Part shown: piece by piece, positions 7,187-13,417 of the stretch | Position numbering within the stretch: the first letter of the stretch is position 1 | How the letters are laid out: the number at the start of each line of letters is the position of its first letter | Source of the DNA: DATJHM01 sp035493895 | GTDB taxonomy: Bacteria; Chloroflexota; Ktedonobacteria; Ktedonobacterales; Ktedonobacteraceae | Direction: 5' to 3' | Assembly: GCA_035493895.1 (NCBI GenBank) | Contig: DATJHM010000225.1 | Coordinates: 1 to 13,417, forward strand | DNA: 13,417 bases | Notes under the pieces: generated by a model | The model's database searches: none | Told to the model about the DNA's origin: nothing | Seen by the model: only the letters and a program-made list of their open reading frames with translations | Made by a program: the position numbers and the translations under genes

Positions 7187-7234
7187 GCAAGAGCACGGAT
7201 TTCGAGCCTTCCCAACGCGAAAAAATTGGAGACC

Positions 7235-7302
7235 ATGCCGAGCTTTGTGTCATTGAACGCGACCAGGCCTACTTAGCCGAGCTTTGTGTAAAAGCTCGGC
7301 AT
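7235..7302. repeat. Duplicated hairpin arm; possible terminator between convergent genes
   Basis: GCCGAGCTTTGTGT occurs twice, at 7237-7250 and 7276-7289. The second copy forms a perfect 10-bp hairpin with AAAGCTCGGC at 7291-7300 (loop GTGTA). The first copy can pair with the same arm over 12 bp (7235-7246 with 7291-7302), so two mutually exclusive stems exist. It lies 48 nt after the response regulator stop and 82 nt before the end of the convergent SRPBCC gene. A bidirectional terminator is plausible, but no T-run follows on the plus strand. The rest of 7187-7384 shows nothing I can interpret. Confidence 0.5.
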
Positions 7303-7384
7303 CGTCTCTCCAGCGAGCCCCTACTGGATAGTCATCGCTTCGTACTGACGACCAGACGTTGTCTCGATAGCAATATTATCACTA

Positions 7385-7816
7385 CTAAGTCAGGGGAGAG
7401 ATGCCAGTTTCGAGCCAGACAGCCAGATTGTTGAGATGGTGATTCCAGCCAGGCTCGCAGACGTTGTAACATTCAACTCCAGGGACGATACCAACATGAG
7501 TCATGTCAATGCGGGTTTGCTGGTTTCCTTCTGAAATTTCAAACACAATTTGCGTATTTTTCCACTCGCTTGTGTCTTTAAGCCAGAGCATCTGACAATC
7601 GGTCACCAGCCACACCAACTTTTTGTGCGGAACCACTTCCACCACTTGAAGCGCAACTCTGTCCCTTCCAGTCAACATGACGAAAACATCGTTGAGATGT
7701 TTTGCACTGCCCTGGATATTGGCAGTCCACCATATACTCGGACTACTAATTTTTTGAAATGCTTCTTCTGCCGAAGCCGTGGTGGTGATGCTTTTATGAT
7801 AATCCTGAGTATTCAT
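7385..7816 (-). CDS. SRPBCC/AHSA1-type START-like protein
   Basis: 143 residues. The pattern HKSITTTASAEEAFQKISSPSIWW at the start, VALQVVEVVPHKKLVWLVTD in the middle, then WKNTQIVFEIS and RIDMTHVGIVPGVECYNVCEPGW is that of the AHSA1 branch of the SRPBCC superfamily. These are small helix-grip folds with a hydrophobic ligand cavity, usually without catalytic residues that can be read from sequence. Family members have roughly this length. I chose ATG 7816 because AAGAGG lies about 10 nt upstream; TTG 7825 sits directly on that site. It is cytoplasmic, with no signal peptide. It is monocistronic here; an AT-rich palindrome about 75 bp upstream suggests control by a local or distant repressor. 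Substrate unknown. Confidence 0.82.
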   Translation of the reverse strand: MNTQDYHKSITTTASAEEAFQKISSPSIWWTANIQGSAKHLNDVFVMLTGRDRVALQVVEVVPHKKLVWLVTDCQMLWLKDTSEWKNTQIVFEISEGNQQTRIDMTHVGIVPGVECYNVCEPGWNHHLNNLAVWLETGISPLT

Positions 7817-7836
7817 TATTGACAACCTCTTTCCTT

Positions 7837-7860
7837 TAAGCAGGCTTGTAAGCAGGCTTG
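7837..7860. repeat. 12-bp perfect tandem duplication in the SRPBCC gene leader
   Basis: TAAGCAGGCTTG is present twice head to tail (7837-7848, 7849-7860), 20 nt upstream of the SRPBCC start codon. Probably a slippage duplication that lengthens the untranslated leader. A role in translation control cannot be judged. Confidence 0.8.
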
Positions 7861-7890
7861 CTTTTTCCTTTGCCTAGATCTTACTAATAC

Positions 7891-7915
7891 ATATTATTCT
7901 AATTAGAAATAATAT
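7891..7915. promoter_or_regulatory. 25-nt AT-rich near-palindrome, candidate operator
   Basis: The segment 7891-7915 is symmetrical around CTAATTAG: the central TTCTAATTAGAA is a perfect 12-bp palindrome, and the flanks ATATTATT and AATAATAT pair once a single extra A is looped out. Size and composition resemble MarR, TetR or ArsR family operators. It is 75 bp upstream of the SRPBCC start and 25 bp upstream of the candidate small ORF at 7940, so it could control either or both. Confidence 0.45.
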
Positions 7916-7939
7916 CTTTGTCAAGAGGAGAGCACTTGC

Positions 7940-8167
7940 ATGATTTTGCATGAAGAGGTGTATACAGCGCTCTTTCGCATCCAGCTGGAAGGCGGGAATC
8001 CGCGAAATGGGGGAGCGAGCAGTGGTCTCAAACCTATTTCATGGCTACACGACCAGCCGCAAAAAAAGACTTCTTTTGAGCAAAAACAAAGCCGTCTCTC
8101 ACTGCTCATATTATCGCCTGCTTGCCTCAAGCTGGCTTCCGAAGCGCTCGCAGAGAGACGGTTCTGA
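7940..8167 (+). CDS. Candidate small ORF, 75 residues, no recognised homology
   Basis: An ATG at 7940 is preceded at 8 nt by AGGAGA within AAGAGGAGAG (7923-7932), a good ribosome site, and it is divergent from the SRPBCC gene across the palindrome at 7891-7915. The product (MILHEEVYTALFRIQLEGGN through to LASEALAERRF) has no recognisable domain, signal or membrane segment. Against it, an overlapping plus-strand frame from 7950 to 8207 and an antisense frame are equally open, and composition is not protein-like towards the end. The stretch could instead be a remnant of a dispersed repeat. The rest of 7817-8236 holds the repeats listed separately. Confidence 0.25.
   Translation: MILHEEVYTALFRIQLEGGNPRNGGASSGLKPISWLHDQPQKKTSFEQKQSRLSLLILSPACLKLASEALAERRF
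8092..8161. repeat. 9-bp perfect inverted repeat around a 52-nt spacer
   Basis: CCGTCTCTC at 8092-8100 is complementary to GAGAGACGG at 8153-8161. It falls inside the candidate small ORF and ends 8 nt before the terminator of the oligopeptide-binding gene. It may be the ends of a small non-autonomous element or chance. Confidence 0.3.
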
Positions 8168-8169
8168 AG

Positions 8170-8203
8170 AAAAAGCGAGGACAGGATTCGATCCTGTCCT
8201 CGC
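8170..8203 (-). terminator. Rho-independent terminator of the oligopeptide-binding protein gene
   Basis: Perfect 13-bp stem: GCGAGGACAGGAT at 8175-8187 pairs with 8191-8203 around the loop TCG. Read on the minus strand, the stem is followed by TTTTTC (plus-strand A-run 8170-8174). It begins 33 nt after the stop codon of the minus-strand gene ending at 8237, the ideal place for its terminator. Confidence 0.9.
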
Positions 8204-8236
8204 ATAGAATGCAAGCGATGCCGAAGTATGTATCTA

Positions 8237-10000
8237 CTACTGGTATGGCTGCACATTGGCACACGAGGGTGCGGTTGAAATGTAGACGTGGTCCCAGATG
8301 TCCGGTGTGTACAGCATTAACGCATTATCCTGCATACCAACCACACAGGGCTTGCGTACAAATGTGGCGCTACTCTGGAAACGTGGCATCCAGGCGCTAT
8401 CATTGACGATTTGCTGCTCTGCCTGGTTATAGAGCTGTACGCGTTTGGTCGGATCACTCGTCACGTCCGCCTGCTCCATGAGCTTCTGATTAGCTATCTG
8501 CTCAGTATTTTGCAGGCTGTGGTTCTGACCATAGTTCATGCCGTTCTTGGACGAGTTTGCGCCAAAGATAAGCGTTAACCAGTCCTGGGGATCAGGATAG
8601 TCCGCAGCCCAGATCAGCCCCCACATTTGCAGACCTTTGGCATTATTGAGCGAGTTTACGCGCAGATTAATCAGTTCGTTAAAGTTAACGTCATTTAACT
8701 TTACGGTCAGGCCCAGGACGTTCTGCCACATCTGTTGATATGCGGCCATCTCGTTGTGAAGGTCTGTCCCACCCTGGGAAGAGAACGTCAGGGTAAGCGC
8801 TGGGAAGGTCGCTTTGGTGTAACCTGCCTCTTTCATCCCCTCGGCCAGAAGTTGCTTCGCGAGCGCAGGATTGCCTGCCGTGCTGGTGGTGCCATCCGGT
8901 CCTTTCAAATTAGGATTGTAGCCAGACATGCCTGATGGAACGATATGGTTCGATGGAATCACTGAACCCTTGTAGACACTCTGCGCGATAATGTTTTTGT
9001 TGATGGCCAGCGAAAATGCTTCACGAATTTTGAGGTTATCAAATGGCTTTGCCAGTTCGTTGAAGCCAAGGTAATCGATGGTCAGGAGTGGTTGCTGATG
9101 AAATTGTCCATTCGGGAACGCTTTGGCTACAGCAAGATTCGCTGATTGGACGCTTGCCTGATCGATCTGGCCCGCCTGGTAGGCCTGATAGCTGGTATTT
9201 GTTTGTGCGAAGAAGGGCATGACGACTTTTTGGATCTGTGGCGGCGTCCCATAATAGTTCTTATTTGGCACAAAGACGATCTGTTTGCCCGGCGTATATT
9301 CGGAAACTTTGAAGGGACCATCTCCGCCAATGCCTTCGCTCAAATGACTGGCAAAGTTGTTGCCATATTTCTCAATCATGCTTTTTTCGACGACAAACGA
9401 GGTTTGATAGGTCAGGGTTTGTAAGAAATAGGCCGCTTTCTGGCTGGCAATCAGGACGACTGTCTGTGGGTCAGGCGTCAAAATACTATCGCCAATCAGG
9501 CTTGGGATCGCGCCGCTCTCACGCTTCGTTGCGTCCTTGAGGAGCCCTAAATACAATGGTGAGACGGGTGATTTTAAGCTGGGCGCAAGGGCACGGTCGA
9601 GACTGTACGCAACGTCCGCTGAGGTGAGCGGTGCTCCATCGCTAAATTTCAAGCCCGGCCTGAGCTTGAACGTCCAGGTTATGCCATCTGCGGCAACCGA
9701 ATGGGAGGCCGCGAGCTGGTCCTTCACCTGAAGATTGTTGTCGAGTTCGACCAGACCCGTAAATACGAGATTGATCGCATTGGCGGAGGGAAGGTCGCTC
9801 ACCAGTGCGGGGTCAAAGGTCAACAGATCTGCTGTCCCTTCGATGGGTACAACCAGGATCTGTTTGTTGGCTGCCGCTTTGGTGATCTGCTGTGTCTCTG
9901 ACTGTGCGCTTCCGCCACAAGCGGTGATCAGCAACGCTAACAAGCTGAGCAGGGATAGCAAAAACATGCCCCTGGCATGCTTTTGCGAAAGGTATGGCAT
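8237..10000 (-). CDS. Peptide/solute ABC transporter substrate-binding lipoprotein (SBP_bac_5 family)
   Basis: 587 residues. A signal peptide with a basic start (HARG) and the hydrophobic stretch MFLLSLLSLLALLI ends in the lipobox ITAC with C28 as the lipidated cysteine, so the mature protein is anchored outside the cytoplasmic membrane. The remainder is a family 5 extracellular solute-binding protein, as in OppA/DppA: LTFDPALVSD, the hallmark WTFKLRPGLKFSDGAPLTSADVAYSLDRAL (about 110-137), GDGPFKVSEYTPGK, NLKIREAFSLAINKNII and MWGLIWAADYPDPQDWL. Length is normal for the family. AAGGAG lies 10 nt before ATG 10000. No permease or ATPase gene adjoins it, and a terminator closes it, so it is an orphan that must use a transporter encoded elsewhere. 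Ligand is probably an oligopeptide, but nickel, sugar oligomers or other solutes occur in the family. Confidence 0.93.
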   Translation of the reverse strand: MPYLSQKHARGMFLLSLLSLLALLITACGGSAQSETQQITKAAANKQILVVPIEGTADLLTFDPALVSDLPSANAINLVFTGLVELDNNLQVKDQLAASHSVAADGITWTFKLRPGLKFSDGAPLTSADVAYSLDRALAPSLKSPVSPLYLGLLKDATKRESGAIPSLIGDSILTPDPQTVVLIASQKAAYFLQTLTYQTSFVVEKSMIEKYGNNFASHLSEGIGGDGPFKVSEYTPGKQIVFVPNKNYYGTPPQIQKVVMPFFAQTNTSYQAYQAGQIDQASVQSANLAVAKAFPNGQFHQQPLLTIDYLGFNELAKPFDNLKIREAFSLAINKNIIAQSVYKGSVIPSNHIVPSGMSGYNPNLKGPDGTTSTAGNPALAKQLLAEGMKEAGYTKATFPALTLTFSSQGGTDLHNEMAAYQQMWQNVLGLTVKLNDVNFNELINLRVNSLNNAKGLQMWGLIWAADYPDPQDWLTLIFGANSSKNGMNYGQNHSLQNTEQIANQKLMEQADVTSDPTKRVQLYNQAEQQIVNDSAWMPRFQSSATFVRKPCVVGMQDNALMLYTPDIWDHVYISTAPSCANVQPYQ

Positions 10001-10383
10001 ACGTGTTTTTCTCCTTACAGGTTTTCGGCAGATTAAATAAAAGCCCCTGAGATATTTCTCAATGGCCTACAATTGATACTTCTTTGCATTCAGATGAAGC
10101 ATGATTCTCTCGCCACAGCACAAGGGAATCCTCAATGGAGTATATAAATACTACGGTTGATTGCTTGCTGAACCTCTCAACGTTTGCTTGCTATTTGCTT
10201 GAGCTGCCGTTTTTGGATGCTGCCCATATGCATGAAGTGAACCACCTCTCCTCTCAAGGGCGAGAGGGATCGAGCGAGTTCGCAGGCACAGTTCCGTTTC
10301 ACTACACCGTGCCACTACTGGGCCTATTGACCGTTTTTATATGCTGCCTGTAGCGGGAAAAACGATGATGGTGCCAACAATAA
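10001..10383. other. Intergenic region between amidohydrolase and oligopeptide-binding genes
   Basis: About 380 bp without a convincing gene. It must contain the minus-strand promoter of the gene starting at 10000: TTGAGA (minus strand, within 10056-10061) and an A/T-rich TATTTA are 17 bp apart, a weak sigma-70 pair. TGAGATATTTCTCA at 10048-10061 is a 5-bp-arm palindrome overlapping that -35 and might be a regulator site. CGTTTTT at 10332-10338 and AAAAACG at 10358-10364 can pair just beyond the amidohydrolase 3' end, but without a T-run outside the stem. A 72-codon plus-strand frame at 10135 lacks a good ribosome site and was not accepted. Confidence 0.4.
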
Positions 10384-11244
10384 TTAATCAGGTAAGATCG
10401 TGAGAGCAGTTCTTCCCATGATCTGTGACCACTCATCATCTGTCAGTGGTTGGTGATCGGGAAACAGTGTTTCGTCGCTCGCAAGTTGGTGCATACGCTC
10501 TTTAAAACTGGCGAGAGGTCCCCAGGGATGGTCAGTGCCCCACAGGATTCGGTTCAAGATCCCACGTTTGCGGGCTGCTGCTAAGACCTGGGCTACAATT
10601 TTTATTGGCTGATACCAACCAACAATGGAAAGATCCGCATACAAATTTGGATGTTCCACCAGCAAATCTATACAAGGCATGACCCACGGAGTACCCATAT
10701 GCGCCATAATAAGCTTCAGATGTGGGAAATCAGTCGCCACCTTCCCCATAAAGTTTGGCGAGAAGTATTGTTTCGCGGCGTCTTTTGCGGGTGTCGTTCC
10801 AACGTGGACGAGAACGGGTAGATGACGTTCCTGAGCGGCCGCATATGTTTCATACCAGCAGGGGTCATCTGGCGCAATTTGCAGATAAGCCGGGGCAATT
10901 TTGAGTCCACGCAAACCAAGCTCGGTAGCAAAGTAATGCACCGTATCGGCAGCATCAGGCATCTTCCCATCAACCGAGCCGAAGCCAATAAAACGTTCAG
11001 GATAGTTGCGACAAATCTCGGCAACATATTCATTCGGCACTTTAGCGCCCAATGTTCTTTTTGCGTCAAATGCCAGGAGAAACGCTTTATCAATACCGGC
11101 TTCATCCATCTCGGCCAATAATTGGGCAATCTGGGTCGTGATTGATTCCGGTGACTGATGCACGGATAACATCATGTCTGTAGAAAACTTCTCGGGAAAA
11201 TGCGTAAGATATTCGCCTGCATGGCAGTGTGAGTCAATAATCAT
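10384..11244 (-). CDS. Amidohydrolase-family metal-dependent hydrolase (Amidohydro_2 type)
   Basis: 286 residues from ATG 11244, supported by GGAGAG 7 nt upstream. An upstream TTG at 11301 would lie inside the preceding gene. It is a TIM-barrel amidohydrolase with the full metal and catalytic set visible: H6-x-H8 (IDSHCHAGE), H147 (VLVHVGTT), H182 (LIMAHMG) and D238 (WGTDHPWG). The order and spacing are those of the PF04909 branch, which includes decarboxylases such as ACMSD and lactone hydrolases; specificity cannot be read. No signal peptide, so cytoplasmic. It starts 13 nt after the stop of the glycoside hydrolase, whose last codons overlap its ribosome region, so the two are surely co-transcribed and probably coupled. 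Confidence 0.9.
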   Translation of the reverse strand: MIIDSHCHAGEYLTHFPEKFSTDMMLSVHQSPESITTQIAQLLAEMDEAGIDKAFLLAFDAKRTLGAKVPNEYVAEICRNYPERFIGFGSVDGKMPDAADTVHYFATELGLRGLKIAPAYLQIAPDDPCWYETYAAAQERHLPVLVHVGTTPAKDAAKQYFSPNFMGKVATDFPHLKLIMAHMGTPWVMPCIDLLVEHPNLYADLSIVGWYQPIKIVAQVLAAARKRGILNRILWGTDHPWGPLASFKERMHQLASDETLFPDHQPLTDDEWSQIMGRTALTILPD

Positions 11245-11257
11245 CAACTTGCTCTCC

Positions 11258-13141
11258 TCATAAAACAACAGGATAGTCCGATAGGTATTTCTCGTTATCA
11301 CTCTTCTTCATTGCTCGCTCCCAACTGAGAACCTGGATACCTTTCCCTTCAAGCGTGAGATGATAGGTTCGCTGCTCACGATAGTGTGTCAGCTTGATTT
11401 GTACCTGCTCGCGAGCATGGTTGGTGAGAAAGGCGTATTCTTTTCCTGTATCGTGCACTGTATTGAGTTCTACATCAGGATGATCTACATCTATGACCTT
11501 CTGAACGCCAGCCTGAGCGGCTAGAGTTGCATACAAAGCATGCCAGGGATACTGCTGCAAGCGAAATGGTTCATCCATCTGAAGTTCAAGGGGAGCATTC
11601 AAGTAATAGGCACGTCCATCCCCATACGTGTGGCAGGTAAGCGCCGGGGAGCCATCAGGGAAACGGGCAAGGACCTCGGCACTGGTTGCTTTCACGACCG
11701 CAATTTGCGTATATGCTGTACCCCGCTGAGGCCAGTGGACAGGATAATCCTGACCCTGCCACGTAAAATACGCCATATCTTGCGCATTGAGGGTGAAATC
11801 TTGCAGCTGAATGCCAAAGAGTTCTTCCCCGCCAAAACCATGCAGATACTCTGCTGACGAGTAATAGACTGTTCCTCCCTGTGCAACATAGCGGGCAAGG
11901 AGTTCCAACTCGTGAAGCGTCAGATGTTCGACCGATGGACAGATGATCAGGTTATAGTTATCCAGAGGACCATGGGTAAATTCAAAAGGCACATGTGCGC
12001 GTTTTAAGAGCAGATAGGCATAGAACGCTGCCGTCGTCGAGGAACTCTGTGGTTGTAAGTAATTCTCCGCAGAACGTTCACCCCTTTCAGGAATATAGAC
12101 ACCAACAGGCGCAGCAGGAATAGCAAGCTGTGACCATTCCTGTTGCGCTCGACGGGCAAATTCTTGAAAGACAGGCATAGGCTGTTTTGCGGTCCCGTCA
12201 GCTTTGAGCAGACCGACAAAACGTTCATTGGGATGTGTATCGAATGGTTTCTCTCTGCTGGTAAAGTCTTGCCAGCACCAGACAAGCGTTCCGACCGCGC
12301 CATTGGCAAGCGCACTATGCGTAGTTGCACGCAAAAAAGCACTGGCTACCGCTTCATCCGTCCCATAACTTCCCAGTTCATCGATCAAGACCGGACCATC
12401 GGTACGCGCGTACTGCACCAGGAAAGGCACAAACGAGGTAGATTTATAGCTCATAACGGACTCAATGGCAAAAGGAGCCCAGAGCGGAAAGCCATGAAGA
12501 GCAATGAGATCGAGGGCCTGACTATTTTCGGGTCGAAATTCATGGTTTCCCAGAATTGTGGATGCTTCATTCCCCTGAAGCACGTGTGCATCAGGATCAG
12601 CCTGACGAATCGCGTCCGAGAGCGTTTTTTGCCAGGACTTCACTGCGGAACGGGATAACTTCCGTGCACAAGCAAGATCGACGTGAATAACTTCATCACC
12701 CAGATCATACGACAGGATGTTCTTTGCGTCGCGTAGTGCAGAGGCAATATGTTGCACATACTTGATCTCATGCGTCACCATGTCCGCATCGGTCCATAGG
12801 TCTCTCCCTCGCCGCCAGGGCAGGTCAAATAGTTGTCCGTTCATCCAGATAGTTAAAAGCGCTGGAATACACCAGAGATCATGGTTCCGGGCGATCTGTA
12901 CCAATTCCTGGAGCCTGGCAGTGACGACTGTATCATAGTGACCAGCCACTGGCTCGAAATCTGCCCAGAACGTAAAAAATCGGACTGTATTGAACCCGCG
13001 TCGTTTCATCTCCTGAAAATCCTGGTCAATCCGCAGCGGGTCCCACTTTTGCCAGTAGTGACATCCAGTCGCTGATGGATGGTAGTTGAAGCCAACAGCA
13101 AAGAAAGGGTGGGGGACATGCCGAAATGGTTTGCGTTGCAT
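11258..13141 (-). CDS. Glycoside hydrolase, GH5/GH42-like TIM barrel with C-terminal amidotransferase-like domain
   Basis: 627 residues, no signal peptide, so probably cytoplasmic. Residues 10-340 are a clan A type barrel: FAVGFNYHPSATGCHYW, MKRRGFNTVRFFTFWADFEP, then the acid/base candidate E150 (NILSYDLGDEV) and the nucleophile candidate E255 (PVLIDELGSYG), at the ends of strands 4 and 7 as expected. The usual NEP at the acid/base is GDE here, a departure from the common motif. Residues ~345-540 resemble the class I amidotransferase-like trimerisation domain of GH42 beta-galactosidases (VGVYIPER, NLIICPSVEHLTLHELELLARYVAQGGTVYYSSA), presumably non-catalytic. Residues ~560-615 form a small beta domain. 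Likely acts on a beta-galactoside, beta-mannoside or glycoconjugate; the substrate is not predictable. AGGAG lies 13 nt before ATG 13141, rather distant. It lies between the MbtH-like gene (62-nt gap) and the amidohydrolase. Confidence 0.85.
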   Translation of the reverse strand: MQRKPFRHVPHPFFAVGFNYHPSATGCHYWQKWDPLRIDQDFQEMKRRGFNTVRFFTFWADFEPVAGHYDTVVTARLQELVQIARNHDLWCIPALLTIWMNGQLFDLPWRRGRDLWTDADMVTHEIKYVQHIASALRDAKNILSYDLGDEVIHVDLACARKLSRSAVKSWQKTLSDAIRQADPDAHVLQGNEASTILGNHEFRPENSQALDLIALHGFPLWAPFAIESVMSYKSTSFVPFLVQYARTDGPVLIDELGSYGTDEAVASAFLRATTHSALANGAVGTLVWCWQDFTSREKPFDTHPNERFVGLLKADGTAKQPMPVFQEFARRAQQEWSQLAIPAAPVGVYIPERGERSAENYLQPQSSSTTAAFYAYLLLKRAHVPFEFTHGPLDNYNLIICPSVEHLTLHELELLARYVAQGGTVYYSSAEYLHGFGGEELFGIQLQDFTLNAQDMAYFTWQGQDYPVHWPQRGTAYTQIAVVKATSAEVLARFPDGSPALTCHTYGDGRAYYLNAPLELQMDEPFRLQQYPWHALYATLAAQAGVQKVIDVDHPDVELNTVHDTGKEYAFLTNHAREQVQIKLTHYREQRTYHLTLEGKGIQVLSWERAMKKSDNEKYLSDYPVVL

Positions 13142-13203
13142 TCTTACGTATACGCTCCTGAACTATGCTAATAACACAAGTTCTTTGGTGTAGCGGGGAT
13201 ATT

Positions 13204-13392
13204 TTACCCGGAGGTTTTATTCATATGCATGCGCAAACTTAACGGGCGCATATCTGTCCATATTTCTTCTATATAGGAAAGAACTTCATGCTTCAGGCCA
13301 CTTTTCCCGGTATCTATCCAGCCCGGTGGATTCTCCCTGGATACCGGCCAGATGGAAAATTGCTCCTCCTGATTCATAACCACTTTGTACAT
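13204..13392 (-). CDS. MbtH-like protein, NRPS adenylation-domain partner
   Basis: 62 residues, complete, with GAGGAAG 8 nt upstream of ATG 13392. The family signature is unmistakable: NQEEQFSIWP (residues 7-16), PPGWIDTGKSG and IEEIWTDMRPLSLRMHM, including the invariant S-x-W-P and W-T-D-x-R-P. MbtH-like proteins bind adenylation domains of nonribosomal peptide synthetases and are needed for their folding or activity. One is nearly always encoded with an NRPS, so synthetase or amino-acid tailoring genes are expected on the minus strand beyond the right edge. The second motif residue is Q (NQEEQ) instead of the usual P (NPEEQ), a tolerated variation. It is probably first of the three genes in the run to 10384 as seen here. 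Confidence 0.93.
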   Translation of the reverse strand: MYKVVMNQEEQFSIWPVSRENPPGWIDTGKSGLKHEVLSYIEEIWTDMRPLSLRMHMNKTSG

Positions 13393-13417
13393 CGTTCTAT
13401 CTTCCTCGGCGTTATCG

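Noticed and set aside
7921..8262. 113-codon minus-strand ORF downstream of the oligopeptide-binding gene
   Set aside because: Crosses the strong terminator at 8170-8203 and overlaps the preceding gene's 3' end; composition serine/cysteine-rich without domain.
10135..10353. 72-codon plus-strand ORF in the intergenic region
   Set aside because: Weak ribosome site, no domain, cysteine/leucine-rich random-looking sequence; kept only as part of the intergenic note.
1..13417. CRISPR array, tRNA, rRNA or intact insertion sequence
   Set aside because: No regularly spaced repeats, cloverleaf-like segments, rRNA-like sequence or transposase domains were recognised on either strand.

Overview
The window looks like chromosomal accessory DNA from a multicellular-type soil bacterium. 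My best guess is Chloroflexota, class Ktedonobacteria. This rests on moderate GC content by eye, the style of the truncated helix-turn-helix protein at the left edge, the NarL-type two-component pair, the P450/3Fe-4S ferredoxin module and an MbtH-like protein. No rRNA, tRNA, CRISPR array or intact transposase was seen, so the assignment is inference.

Layout, left to right. (1) Positions 1-254, minus: the 5' end of an HTH regulator running off the left edge. It is hidden beneath the spurious 5' extension of a long plus-strand ORF. (2) About 270-2381, plus: a large protein of unknown function with no convincing start codon. (3) 2503-4081, minus: a decayed P450 electron-transfer module. The ferredoxin is intact, the ferredoxin reductase is cut to its first ~38 codons, and the P450 has lost its N-terminus and carries an in-frame TAA. 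The reductase and P450 remnants look joined by a deletion. (4) 4166-4873, minus: a VC0807-like membrane protein, divergent from (5) 5175-7186, plus: a membrane histidine kinase and NarL/LuxR-type response regulator overlapping by ATGA. The divergent region holds a perfect 19-bp inverted repeat with three GGGTTGA half-sites, ending 19 bp before a TATACT -10-like hexamer. (6) 7385-7816, minus: an SRPBCC/AHSA1-type protein with a near-palindromic AT-rich site upstream; a weakly supported small ORF lies on the other side. (7) 8237-10000, minus: an orphan lipoprotein of the oligopeptide-binding family with a clear rho-independent terminator. (8) 10384-13392, minus: MbtH-like protein, then a GH5/GH42-like glycoside hydrolase, then an amidohydrolase. 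The last two are separated by only 13 nt.

How they may work together. The kinase/regulator pair probably senses an envelope signal, controls its own promoter through the inverted repeat, and may control the VC0807-like gene. The MbtH-like gene suggests a nonribosomal peptide cluster beyond the right edge, with the hydrolase and amidohydrolase as co-transcribed tailoring or unrelated catabolic functions. The P450 module appears to be dying. I see no clearly new system. The strongest unusual observations are the deletion-fused, nonsense-interrupted P450 module, the kinase operator architecture, and the hidden antisense regulator at the left edge.
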